The notes under the pieces: generated by a model
The model's database searches: none
The model's input: the letters and a program-made list of their open reading frames with translations, nothing else
Told to the model about the DNA's origin: nothing
Program-made: the position numbers and the translations under genes
In this document: piece after piece, positions 42,401 through 49,409 of the stretch
Position numbering within the stretch: position 1 is the stretch's first letter
Layout of the letters: every line of letters begins with the position of its first letter
From: Ampullaceana balthica
Taxonomy: Eukaryota > Mollusca > Gastropoda > Lymnaeidae
NCBI GenBank assembly: GCA_944989445.1
Contig: CALYLW010000736.1
Coordinates: forward strand, 240,618 to 304,617
DNA: 64,000 nt
Direction: 5' to 3'

Positions 42401-42778
42401 GAATTTAAAGTTGTCATCTGATTCTGTAAAAAAAAGCTGTATACATATTGTATTTACATTTTATTCTTAAATTGGCTACTTTTAAAAACTTTTGAGGTTT
42501 CATTTGTATTATAATATTATTGTAGTTATGCATAAGGCTTGTTCATATATTTATACATAAATTTCACTAAATTTATAATTTTTGAGCATGAAAAAAATAC
42601 GTATTAAAATATGACATTTTTATTTTAAATTAAATATATTCAATAATATTAAATGATTATTTTAAAATATATCTTAATTAGATTCTAGATGTGGTATTTT
42701 AATTTCTTTTTAAAAAAATGTCATACGTATATAAAATGTGTATTTTATTTTATTTCAGTACTAAAAAAGAAAAACTAA
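18048..42778 (+). CDS. Patatin-like phospholipase with C-terminal EF-hand, 17 coding exons, 585 aa
   Basis: Predicted lipid acyl hydrolase of the patatin (PNPLA) family. Exons: 18048-18124, 18554-18633, 21512-21675, 22770-22917, 23421-23563, 26579-26714, 26897-26992, 28690-28814, 29501-29598, 32403-32487, 32876-32947, 33118-33213, 33446-33499, 33685-33789, 35479-35574, 37890-38052, 42759-42778. They sum to 1758 nt with phases matching at every junction. Seen in the protein: MGNLISS start (N-myristoylation type), oxyanion loop GGGNKG (residues 94-99), nucleophile elbow GGSSAG (Ser125), VDGG (Asp268), and EF-hand loop DKDGNGKIAFIE (434-445). No signal peptide or membrane helix is apparent. Known family chemistry: a Ser-Asp dyad cleaves glycerophospholipid esters. 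Inferred: a cytosolic, membrane-tethered enzyme tuned by calcium. The start is chosen for the ACCATGG context and the myristoylation motif; upstream is a splice acceptor at 18014, so a 5' UTR intron is likely. Weakest calls: the acceptor at 21511 and the tiny last exon. Confidence 0.88.
18434..18505. repeat. CT microsatellite in lipase intron 1
   Basis: Nearly pure (CT)n with CTGT interruptions at its left end. Confidence 0.95.
18554..18633 (+). CDS. Lipase exon 2: charged linker
   Basis: Encodes the basic then acidic stretch YQDMLKKRETKVLQ to YEDNDDST. Acceptor CTAG at 18553 and donor GTGAGA at 18634. Both phases agree with exons 1 and 3. No domain. Confidence 0.7.
18849..20817 (+). mobile_element. 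hAT (Charlie/GTF2IRD2-like) element in lipase intron 2, dead
   Basis: Perfect 16-bp inverted ends CAGGGGTGGGCAAACT and AGTTTGCCCACCCCTG. Flanks GTATAAGT (18841-18848) and GTACAAGC (20818-20825) look like a decayed 8-bp duplication. Plus-strand transposase remnants include SHKIVKWNKSLYVSEFIKKC near 19498-19560, the RILVGRVKKISETL region, a VRLLSLGKMLRQV-like block near 20200-20240, and the EFITFIVNEELKSD region near 20285-20330. Stops and shifts interrupt all frames. Confidence 0.88.
20825..21005 (-). mobile_element. MITE family 1, copy C, reverse orientation
   Basis: Ends CAATGTTCC and GGAACATTG; the interior is the reverse complement of copy B (TTGCAAAGTCGCAC, CTAAACTGCGGAGTGTCGT). It abuts the hAT element on its left and the next MITE on its right. 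Confidence 0.7.
21014..21293. mobile_element. hAT MITE with CCGGA-rich body, 280 bp
   Basis: Inverted ends TAGGGGTGTACC and GGTACACCCCTA with a perfect 8-bp duplication GTTTTAAG (21006-21013; 21294-21301). The body is built of recurring GCCGGA/TCCGGC motifs. Confidence 0.9.
21512..21675 (+). CDS. Lipase exon 3: oxyanion loop
   Basis: Carries NLIFEGGGNKGLAYVGCIQ, the patatin GGGxxG loop. Donor GTAAGA at 21676. The acceptor (CCAG at 21511) has a weak pyrimidine tract; an alternative at 21449 runs into a stop, and so does one at 21489. Confidence 0.85.
22770..22917 (+). CDS. Lipase exon 4: nucleophile elbow; GC splice donor
   Basis: Carries RIGGSSAGAITAALVALGYS with the GxSxG serine. To join the next exon in frame (FL-DHSCGYLS) it must end at 22917, where the intron starts GCAAGT instead of GT. 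The nearby GT at 22922 leads to a stop in the next exon. Confidence 0.88.
23861..24377. mobile_element. Tigger/mariner-like MITE in lipase intron 5
   Basis: The left end, after TA, reads CGGTGGTACCTAGGATTACT; the right end in reverse reads GTGACACCTCTGGTTACGAA, a similar inverted repeat. No ORF. Boundaries approximate. Confidence 0.5.
25330..25555 (+). mobile_element. tRNA-derived SINE, family A, plus orientation
   Basis: Head resembles a tRNA (GCGCTCGCCTCACAAGCTGA, then GGAATCAAGCC as a B-box remnant). Body blocks GTCCTCCGCTGACTTGGAGA, CAAGCCCCAAGACATTTCTA and TGGAAAC match the copy at 7840-8045. Confidence 0.65.
25769..26008 (-). mobile_element. tRNA-derived SINE, family B, near full length
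   Basis: On the minus strand it starts ACGGTGGTCGAGTGGCAGCG (A-box region) and has GGGATCGAATCC (B box) about 40 bases later, then a body with CTAACACTAGTTAGGC and a 3' end with (GATAA) repeats at 25769-25785. The same body occurs in each complete 6.6-kb array unit. Confidence 0.8.
26366..26383. mobile_element. Solitary hAT end (GCTACGCCACTG)
   Basis: Matches the right terminal repeat family of the element at 30044-32133; no left partner was seen. Confidence 0.4.
26897..26992 (+). CDS. Lipase exon 7: catalytic aspartate
   Basis: Encodes TYVDGGVLCNYPIQCYDG; the DGG motif supplies the second residue of the patatin dyad. Acceptor TTTTTAG at 26896, donor GTAAAT at 26993, both in phase 1. Confidence 0.9.
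27045..28074 (-). mobile_element. Deleted piggyBac element in lipase intron 7
   Basis: Inverted ends CCCATTAACTGCCA and TGGCAGTTAATGGG, each flanked by TTAA (27041-27044; 28075-28078). On the minus strand at about 27520-27204 lies a piggyBac transposase piece: GLGAPVVLKM in one frame, then HKIYFAVFFS and RATGTSQCNRLNKCPI. At 1.03 kb it cannot encode a whole transposase, so it is a non-autonomous derivative. Confidence 0.88.
28127..28550. mobile_element. hAT MITE, 424 bp, in lipase intron 7
   Basis: Ends TAAGGCTGGTAACGATTAA and TTAATTTCCGCAGCCCTA with a perfect 8-bp duplication CTTTATAG (28119-28126; 28551-28558). Rich in AATCGATTAA palindromes. Ends match the larger element at 30150-32037. 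Confidence 0.9.
30150..32037 (-). mobile_element. hAT-like element with its own ORF, nested in the MITE at 30044
   Basis: Ends TAGGGCTGCGG and AACAGCCCTA with 8-bp flanks CATTAAAA (30142-30149) and CATTAAAC (32038-32045). End sequence and AATCG-rich subterminal blocks match the 424-bp MITE at 28127-28550. A minus-strand ORF lies at 31052-31294. No hAT catalytic motif was seen in its 1.9 kb. Confidence 0.8.
31052..31294 (-). CDS. 80-codon ORF inside a hAT-like element, Lys-rich with a Cys motif
   Basis: Begins MADYDATPIV, then a strongly basic KKRKKNGSKKDIAKKQR stretch (possible nuclear localisation signal), then GPDCKCIRLKCFQ and an ENRALLLESFNALPTKDAQ segment. The order of Gly-x-x-Cys-x-Cys, Lys-Cys and a following helix resembles a domain seen at the start of transposon-associated proteins in arthropods and molluscs; I recall the pattern but cannot name the family. 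It could be the first exon of a transposase or of an accessory protein, since the frame ends soon after the motif. Function unknown. Confidence 0.4.
   Translation of the reverse strand: MADYDATPIVTDKPKKRKKNGSKKDIAKKQRLSSHVTGPDCKCIRLKCFQTVKEENRALLLESFNALPTKDAQMSSSFKF
33118..33499 (+). CDS. Lipase exons 12-13: EF-hand split by an intron
   Basis: The calcium loop DKDGNGK ends exon 12 (33213) and IAFIE begins exon 13 (33446). Loop positions 1, 3, 5 and 12 are D, D, N and E, as in canonical EF-hands. The helix before it (SAFNIL) and after it (LVQFIEEHG) also fit. A partner EF-hand may be the degenerate segment in exon 11 (32876-32947). Confidence 0.88.
33778..33846 (+). repeat. 23-bp triplication over a splice donor
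   Basis: Three perfect head-to-tail copies of a 23-bp block containing TTTGTTGGGGTAAATGTGTA. The first copy is the end of lipase exon 14 and its GTAAAT donor (33790). Copies 2 and 3 provide two more identical donors at +23 and +46. Confidence 0.95.
33890..34300. mobile_element. Non-autonomous TIR element of the GGGGCCGTCC family in lipase intron 14
   Basis: Ends GGGACCGTCCATAA and TTATGGACGGCCTC with a TGACGTCA palindrome at 34278-34285, and a body with repeated GTCTAAGTTTTGTGAC blocks. Same family as 2603-4456. Target duplication unclear. Confidence 0.65.
34690..34805. mobile_element. Right end of a hAT element
   Basis: Ends GCGAGCCGCGGTTTGGCC then ACCATTG, the pattern of hAT right ends with repeated GAGCCGC motifs. 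No left end was identified. Confidence 0.45.
36010..36070. mobile_element. hAT MITE fragment (GACGTAGCGTGGGG)
   Basis: Resembles the left end of the CAGTGGCGTAG family with the usual GGCCGCCGGGG core. Isolated. Confidence 0.3.
36150..36960 (-). pseudogene. Non-LTR retrotransposon relic, reverse transcriptase thumb region
   Basis: On the minus strand at about 36880-36640 the frame reads ASKAALKNLHGIQNNALSNI and FGILRARTSAVEE, followed by a KREKLLL segment. This matches the region after the palm of jockey/CR1-type reverse transcriptases (a LxxIQNxALR...P...L pattern). Further downstream the frame is broken with only short readable peptides. A decayed copy in lipase intron 15. Confidence 0.5.
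38053..42270. other. Lipase intron 16, unique part
   Basis: Very AT-rich, with poly-A and poly-T runs (A-rich tract at 40209-40254). I found no in-phase exon and no transposon ends. The intron continues into repeat unit 1, to 42758. Confidence 0.5.
42759..42778 (+). CDS. Lipase terminal exon, 20 nt, inside repeat unit 1
   Basis: After the acceptor TATTTCAG the exon completes a split Leu codon and adds LKKKN and a TAA stop. It is the only in-phase continuation I found for exon 16. The same acceptor and exon recur in every tandem unit downstream. Confidence 0.7.
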
Positions 42779-43403
42779 CCACTAAGATGGGCACAGATAA
42801 AATTGGTGTGGAGTGAATCGACAATGTCTAAATGCCTGATCCGTCAAGCACTTCACGTTAACCAGTTACATACTGGACAGTATTGAAATATTATTATTGT
42901 AATTGAAATCATGCCTTTTTTGTATTCATACAGAGAAAAAGACAAACTGATTTTACATAAATGTTTTTAAGCGTTGTGCATAATACTCATAAATATATTT
43001 GTTTCAAACTGCTAATTTCATGTTGATAGAATAACATTTCAAATCTAAACAAATTCTTCAGTATTGATTCTTGATTAGTCTTAGTTTTAAACAATATATA
43101 TTATATATTTAAACACACATACACACGCAAAAGGTAACCGTACATTAGCAAGAGAATGTAAACTGATGAAGACAACGATGAAAATGTATGCTGTCAACCA
43201 AAACATAAATTCTACTTGACGTAGTGATTAAAGCGAATTTCAATAGGCATTACTTTTTAAAAAATCTGTATATTGTCAGATTCGCAATATAGAAGTATGT
43301 GTTTTAAAAATTATGAATGAATGTTATTAATTAGTAGATAAATATTATTATGTTAAAATTCTTTAACTGTATTTAATTGCTTTAAAAAAAAATATTATTA
43401 CAT

Positions 43404-43446
43404 AATAAATATGTTGTTAATATTTGTCATTGCAAATTTTAATAAA
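43404..43446 (+). other. Candidate polyadenylation signals of the lipase 3' UTR (unit 1)
   Basis: AATAAA at 43404-43409 and at 43441-43446, about 630-670 bases after the stop codon. Equivalent signals occur in the other units. Use is not shown by the sequence alone. Confidence 0.4.
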
Positions 43447-44084
43447 AATGAATTTTATTGATATATTTATTAACCATTATGTTATGTTCTTTAACAAATT
43501 GTGCTTAAATATGTGTATACAGTTCAGTATACACATCACTCACAACATGAGTGAATCTCTGAGTTGAGTGATTAGCCTAACTGCAATAACTGATGATGTA
43601 AAGTGGTCAATGAAAACTAAAATGCCACCTTACAAACGATAGACTCATACTAGGATAATTAAAATGACTTTTATAAAGTTTTATTTATTGGTCCCCTCTG
43701 CCAAAGAAAACTAACATCAACTATAAGAAATTAAAAGAATATCAGCAAATATTTATAATTCAAGAATACCGTAAATTGACAAGAGTAGGATCATTAGTTA
43801 AATCACTAAATCTAAAAACATTTAAGGGTAGAAGAACAAAGATTAGATTAGTAATGATACTGATGCCATTAAATTATATCTTACAAAAACAATAACCTAA
43901 TACAATCCTCATATAGACATGGATATAACACAATTTTTATGGTCCCATTTTCAAAAAAATAAAATAAAATAACACAGATAAGTCATCTTTCTTCTCTTCT
44001 GGAATTCATATGTGAAATGAGTTGTCCGAACAATTAAGGAAAAAAATACATAAAAATTTATAACTCTATTGTAAATATTGTAAA

Positions 44085-44770
44085 GCTCCTTCGTCGCACT
44101 GCTTGACTCTTCATCTCTCATACTTAACACAAAGGCAGCTTTAATGCTAAAAGTTCTCTTTATTAGGCATAACTTCTGGTTATTATAATTGCTCTCTCTC
44201 TGCGACTCTCCCTCACTGCCTGTCGTTTCCTCTGTGGTGGGCTACTCTCTGTCCTGGTCTCTACATGTCCCTAACCTGTTCTGTTACCCCGGGGTGGGTT
44301 GTTCTCTCTCGTCTCCTACCGTCCTTTCCTTATATTGCCGGCCACAGGCATGCGGCCGACACCCGAGAACGCACCCCTAGTGTGAGCAATAAAATTCTCA
44401 GTCTTTCATTCCCTAACCCACGTCCAGTGATTAGCGTCTTATGTTGCCCCGGTCGCTCGTAATGATCTCTAACCTTTAGTCTTGTTCACAGGCACTAAAA
44501 ATTGTCTTAACAATGCTGACATTGTTCTACACCACCGTCTACCCCTAGCTTCTTACAACCAAACGCTCCGTAGCTGGGGGGGGGGTGGGGGAGGGGGAAG
44601 AAGAGGCCGGAATACTTTCATTTCCGGTCTTTGTCTGAGCGCATCATTACATTTCAGGTACGTCGCCTACCTACCGTCCGCTCCCCTCTCAAATATTTAA
44701 CCCAAGGTTCTCAATTATCTCAACCCGGGTCCTCCACAATATTCATATCCTTGTTGCAGGTAAAACGATC
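44085..44770. other. GC-rich, pyrimidine-biased island, unit 1
   Basis: About 700 bases of much higher GC than the flanks, starting GCTCCTTCGTCGCACTGC and rich in CTCTC and CCTACC blocks, with AATAAA at 44388-44393 and a G run at 44576-44598 (potential G-quadruplex). Short plus-strand ORFs exist (63-72 codons) without recognisable domains. It could be a solo LTR or other inserted repeat, or a regulatory CpG-type island; ends are not defined. Confidence 0.5.
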
Positions 44771-46541
44771 GGTGGCATTTCCAAAATAAGCACCCAGACG
44801 TAAAATGTACCGCTGAGTCACGACTTTGAAGTAGTCGTAGACAGCGTACGAACCAAGCTCTCACATCTCATGTCTATTCTTAGCATACAACGGGCATGTA
44901 AGTAAAATTAAAATCCTATCAAATGAAACGAATAAAAGATACATTTATTCTCTAAACTGGACTATATAAAATCCAAGCCTAACATTTAATGTGTATAGAC
45001 ATAAAAAAAGTGTAGACTAGCATACATTTCTGTATGGTCGATTCCCCTAACACTTTCAAGTTATAATCATTTCGGATAAACGATACTCTTCCTGGTAATA
45101 TGTACGTTCTACTGTATTAAATACTTTAACAGAAAATTAAAAATTTTAACATAAACATTTTAGATTTTAACAATGGACGTAAAATCGTATCATATTCCTT
45201 CAAATAAAATAACTAACTAGCTATTACCGTTCGGGTCAGGTTAGAGATGACGTCATTACTAAGCTAAAATCTAATTTTAGAGATCCAAATACATGTATAT
45301 ACACGACCCAGCTAACATTGAAATGTGTGTCTCTTTAGAAGTCAAAAACAATTTAAATAAAAACTTTAAAACGTCAACAAACTCAACTGAATTTTGACTT
45401 CAAGTAATCAGGGACTATAAAATTAAATATTTTGTCTGTTGTCATTTATTATATTGCAATAACTGTTTTCTTATTTAAAAAATTACTTTGCCTCTAAATT
45501 CATTTGTGTGAATAAACAAAATACCATGCGTTGTTGGTAGAGTCAAATGTTACATATTTTAACTTATATCTTTAATAGACTATCTGTTAAATTTCAAGTT
45601 TAAAGTTTTTCAATTTTTCATAAAACTCTCCCTCATAGGGTGGTTAGAAAACTAAGTTAGTTATCATGTGTAAGACAATATTTATATAATAGCATTTTTA
45701 ACTAGGTAATACAATTTTGAGAACGTTGTTACATATCTGTATGATCATTCATTCATTATCATATGTCATTTAGTCTAAATTCAACACTAATAACAAACTT
45801 TAACTTACGTTTATAGTATAATCACTATAATCCATCCACCGCCATCAGTTTTTGTATCGCACAGAATTTGTGTATTGCTGTTAATTGACGTCACCTCTCT
45901 GGGTTTTTAATGAACTGTTCATTCCTCTTTCACATTTTATCGGATCAGACGGAATCTAATCAATTACCTTAACATGATAAAGGAGCTGCATTTTTGTTAA
46001 TACTGCGAAAACAAAAAAATTAATTATTAAAAGCAATGTTTAATGCAATGATTAAATCATTATGAAGTTATCACTTAATAGTACAATTACTAAAAGTCAT
46101 CGCTTACTTCTTTCTCTTGTAGGTTTAAGGACTTTACTGCAAAGCTTAAATTAGCAAAAATTTCTTTCAAAGTCTCTTGCCACGTACATTATGAAGTGTT
46201 TTAGAAATATATGTCATTTAATTTATTGTCTAACTGTAATAACTTTATGTCATTAAAATCTTGTACATTTTTTTTTCATTCCGAATTTTAAAGGCGGGTT
46301 AATTTTTCTCAATCGCAAAAATGTTTGTAATATTATTGGCTATTTCTATCTTTGATATGTTGACCATGTAATTCAGCTCGATTGCAAATCATAAAGAAAT
46401 TTCTTAATGTCTGTTTGATGGTTTATGTCTTGGGAAATTAAAGTATGCTTTGTAGGTTCTTTATCTGCATCCGATGTAATTGAATCGGAATTTGCCGTTT
46501 GGAAACTAAAACACATTCTGTTCTTGAGAAAATCATTTGGT

Positions 46542-47072
46542 TCAGATTAAATTCTTTAGAAACAAGCCACTTTGGTCAGGAATCTTTTTTTCATATGCAA
46601 TTTGATATTTCATATATAAATCATGTCCATCTTTGTCACGAGAGTTGGACACAGTTGTCTTTTCTGAGAAATCAGTTTGACCACTTGCAAGAAAGAAATT
46701 AATCCTGCATATAAAATGAGCTTCCATACAGTCAGCTGTTTTATTAAAATACAAGCGAAGTTCTCTGTGATGATCTGACATGGATCCAGTCACATTTACC
46801 ATTTTTCTGTGAGATTGGATTTCAGGGTCTTGAGGTAACATCGTAGACAACAGAGTTCTGTTATTTAGATAATAAATGTCCATCTTGATGAGGGACGAGA
46901 CATTATCTTCTGTGTTGGCATTCTCCTGACAGCGAATAAGTCCACAATAGGATTGACCTTTAAAGAGAAGTTTTTTTCTCTCCATGCTGAAGTCAAAGCT
47001 TAAATTAATAAATTGAATTATGATGACACGTCGTACTTCTAGATTGTTGGAATAATTTATTGTTGCGTTCAT
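46542..47072 (-). CDS. 176-codon ORF, Ig-like exon resembling molluscan FREP/VIgL domains, unit 1
   Basis: Longest open frame in the window outside the spliced gene. A likely true exon starts at 46986, after the minus-strand acceptor TTTGACTTCAG, giving MERKKLLFKGQSYCGLIRCQ. Seen: paired cysteines (YCGLIRC and, about 75 residues later, DCMEAHFIC), a SSLIKMDIYYL strand, VTGSMSD, RELRLYFNKT, and FSEKTTVSNS. Four N-glycosylation-type sites (NRT, NVS, NVT, NKT) suggest an extracellular protein. This order resembles Ig domains of gastropod fibrinogen-related proteins, by pattern memory only. No signal-peptide exon, fibrinogen or lectin domain was found nearby, so it may be an exon fragment of a larger gene or a pseudogene. 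Confidence 0.45.
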   Translation of the reverse strand: MNATINYSNNLEVRRVIIIQFINLSFDFSMERKKLLFKGQSYCGLIRCQENANTEDNVSSLIKMDIYYLNNRTLLSTMLPQDPEIQSHRKMVNVTGSMSDHHRELRLYFNKTADCMEAHFICRINFFLASGQTDFSEKTTVSNSRDKDGHDLYMKYQIAYEKKIPDQSGLFLKNLI

Positions 47073-47099
47073 AGTGCTTCTTCACGCGTGTAAATTTAT

Positions 47100-47430
47100 A
47101 TGAGCATGAGTATATCTCTCTATGTGTGTCCGAGCGTTTTATTCATTTTAAGGTTATGTATTAAATATGTACACATTTCGTACGCACGTTTCTGTGTGTG
47201 CACTTGTGTATGTATGTTTTTCATATTTTTGCTAATGCTTTTCTGAATATTTGTGTGTATGTATTCTTTTGTGACGTGTTATTTTCCCCCTGTGTGCGTG
47301 TTTTCATGTATGTACACTTATGTGCAAATTTGTGTGTGTATGTGCATTTTTGTGTTTGTTTAATTATTTTGTATTACTGTTTGTTATTTGTGCATGAGTA
47401 TGTGTGCAAATGTATATGAGTGTGCAGACA
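47100..47430. repeat. TG/TATG-rich low-complexity tract, unit 1
   Basis: Irregular TGTGTATG repeats. A plus-strand frame of 73 codons across it is compositional. Repeated at about 53735-54065 and 60368-60698; the unit 3 copy has small differences. Confidence 0.8.
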
Positions 47431-47640
47431 TGTTTTCGACTCTTTCTGTTTTTTTTAAAAAATAAAATTCTAACGTTTTGTGAAAATACATACTTTTAAA
47501 AAAGTTAACTTTAATTTTACTTTATATTATTAATTATGCTTAGAACTTTTTTAAGGGAAACTTTATTATTTTTTTTTAGATAATCTTTAAAGTTTTATTT
47601 TGGGCACAATAAACATAAGACATACGAATGATCTCTTGTT

Positions 47641-47838
47641 ATGTGGTCGAGTGGCAGCGCTGTCACCCAGCTCTGAATGGGTACCTAACACTAGTTAGGC
47701 GGCTGGGTAATGCGTGGAACCCACAAAGCCGTGGCCTGTGAACGCTGCATCACTGGCCAACAGATCATCTGTCATGGTCTGTGGACACAATTATCTTCTG
47801 CATAGAAGGAGCGTCTGTATAGATAAGATAAGATAATA
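47641..47838 (+). mobile_element. SINE family B, internally deleted, unit 1
   Basis: Starts ATGTGGTCGAGTGGCAGCGC (A-box region), then jumps directly to CACCCAGCTCTGAATGGGTA, lacking the roughly 40 bases with the B box that the copy at 25769-26008 has. Ends in (GATAA) repeats. Confidence 0.8.
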
Positions 47839-48115
47839 ATGAAGAAAGACATGTATTAATACCAAAATATGATTTTAGTCTTCCATTGCACCTAGTCTCA
47901 TTTCTATTGACATTACACAAATAAAATTTTCAAAGAGCACAACCTGGATCATATATCGGTGGTCTGTTTATTAAATAAATGCATTTTATGTAGTCTAAGT
48001 TACGATTGTGATTTTTGTATGTGTTAAAAATGATAAGTACTTTGAAACTTTGATTGAAAAGATGACAAGCAAACCTTTGCCATGTGTCTAGCCTCCAGGA
48101 CTTTTATCTGTGTAC

Positions 48116-48173
48116 ATGACAAGTCTTGGTGCTAATGCCTTCTCTGAGTTCTTATCTTTGAGACTATCAGCAG
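48116..48173 (+). pseudogene. Exon-like piece with serpin-like N-terminus, unit 1
   Basis: ATG followed by TSLGANAFSEFLSLRLSAG and a good GTAAGG donor at 48174. The ANAFSEFL pattern resembles helix A of serpins and parallels ASAFSQQL in the next piece. It could instead be a 5' UTR exon of the serpin relic. Copies at 54750-54807 and 61384-61441. Confidence 0.35.
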
Positions 48174-48419
48174 GTAAGGTTCAGTTTCACAAATCCAATT
48201 TACAAACTATAGTTTTTTTTTAAAAGTGCTTCATTTTAAGTACTTGACTTAATAATTACTTTACTTAAAATATATTTTTATAAATAGCACGACTAATGAA
48301 ATAAAGCCATTTTAGTTATACTTATACGTGCCACTAATGTTGAGTTATGTAAAAACCACTAATGCTGAAGTGCATTTCTATATAAATGTAGACAGTTCCA
48401 TATTTACAGGACAGCTAAC

Positions 48420-48597
48420 ATGCTGAACATTCCCCTTATTTGTCTGGCTGTGGTCAGTTCATTGGTCAGTGCGGACCAACAACAGCAACTTGCCCTGTCA
48501 TCAGCAGCTTCAGCTTTTTCTCAACAACTTTAGCAGAAAGTGGCTCTGAACAAACCCAATGTCATCTATTCTCCTTACAGGTGCACAATTCTTACAA
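48420..48597 (+). pseudogene. Serpin 5' fragment, unit 1, broken
   Basis: Follows an acceptor (TATTTACAG, 48408). Starts MLNIPLICLAVVSSLVSA, a clear signal peptide, then DQQQQLALSSAASAFSQQL, an in-frame TAG (48531-48533), and QKVALNKPNVIYSPY. Family knowledge: secreted serpins start with a signal peptide, then FxxxLYxxL and N(V/I)xxSPxS; the TAG sits where the tyrosine is expected. After SPY the frame dissolves. No reactive-centre loop or other serpin exon is present in the unit. Confidence 0.7.
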
Positions 48598-49389
48598 ATA
48601 CAGCAGGAGTTTAATGGTTAAATAATACTGCAGGTGTTCTATGATTATAAAATATTAATGGTGCTCAATAGTTATAAATACCATTACAGCAGGTTGTTAA
48701 TAAAGGTATATTGGAATAGTTTAGTGCATAGAAGCCTAAACTTGAGGTTTTTGTTGAAGGCACAGAGTGAAAGAAGTTAGAGTGTAAATGGGTGGGGAGG
48801 GGGATTTAGTCTATTTTTGGAATTGGGAAAATTACATTCAGAGTTCCAGGGGCGTTGATCAGCAGGTTAGATTAGACCAAATCTATCTCAATGAAAATTA
48901 CTTGAAATAATTATATTACAATTCACAACATGGTTATCATATGCGTAATTTAAATGTTCCCTTAATTGAGAAAGTGTTTGTTACTAACTGCAGTTCTAAG
49001 ACATGCTCATCTTAATTTATCCTAAGATAAAGAATTTAAAGTTGTCATCTGATTCTGTAAAAAAAAGCTGTATACATATTGTATTTACATTTTATTCTTA
49101 AATTGGCTACTTTTAAAAACTTTTGAGGTTTCATTTGTATTATAATATTATTGTAGTTATGCATAAGGCTTGTTCATATATTTATACATAAATTTCACTA
49201 AATTTATAATTTTTGAGCATGAAAAAAATACGTATTAAAATATGACATTTTTATTTTAAATTAAATATATTCAATAATATTAAATGATTATTTTAAAATA
49301 TATCTTAATTAGATTCTAGATGTGGTATTTTAATTTCTTTTTAAAAAAATGTCATACGTATATAAAATGTGTATTTTATTTTATTTCAG

Positions 49390-49409
49390 TACTAAAAAAG
49401 AAAAACTAA
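49390..49409 (+). other. Duplicate lipase terminal exon, unit 2
   Basis: Identical acceptor, coding bases and TAA stop to 42759-42778, so exon 16 could splice here without changing the protein. Confidence 0.7.

Larger units (their letters stand above)
42271..48901 (+). repeat. Tandem unit 1 (6631 bp)
   Basis: First of four near-identical units; homology to the others begins sharply at TTGAAATAATTATATT. Contents in order: end of lipase intron 16, terminal exon, 3' UTR, GC-rich island, minus-strand Ig-like ORF, TG-rich tract, SINE B, serpin 5' relic. Private variants include T at 42374 and A at 44783. Confidence 0.97.

Noticed and set aside
44189..44700. Three short ORFs in the GC-rich island
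   Set aside because: Overlapping frames without domains; kept open by GC content. Identity between units only reflects recent duplication.
47198..47419. Cys/Val-rich 73-codon ORF and its copies
   Set aside because: Produced by the TGTGTATG low-complexity tract; the frame changes in the unit 3 copy.
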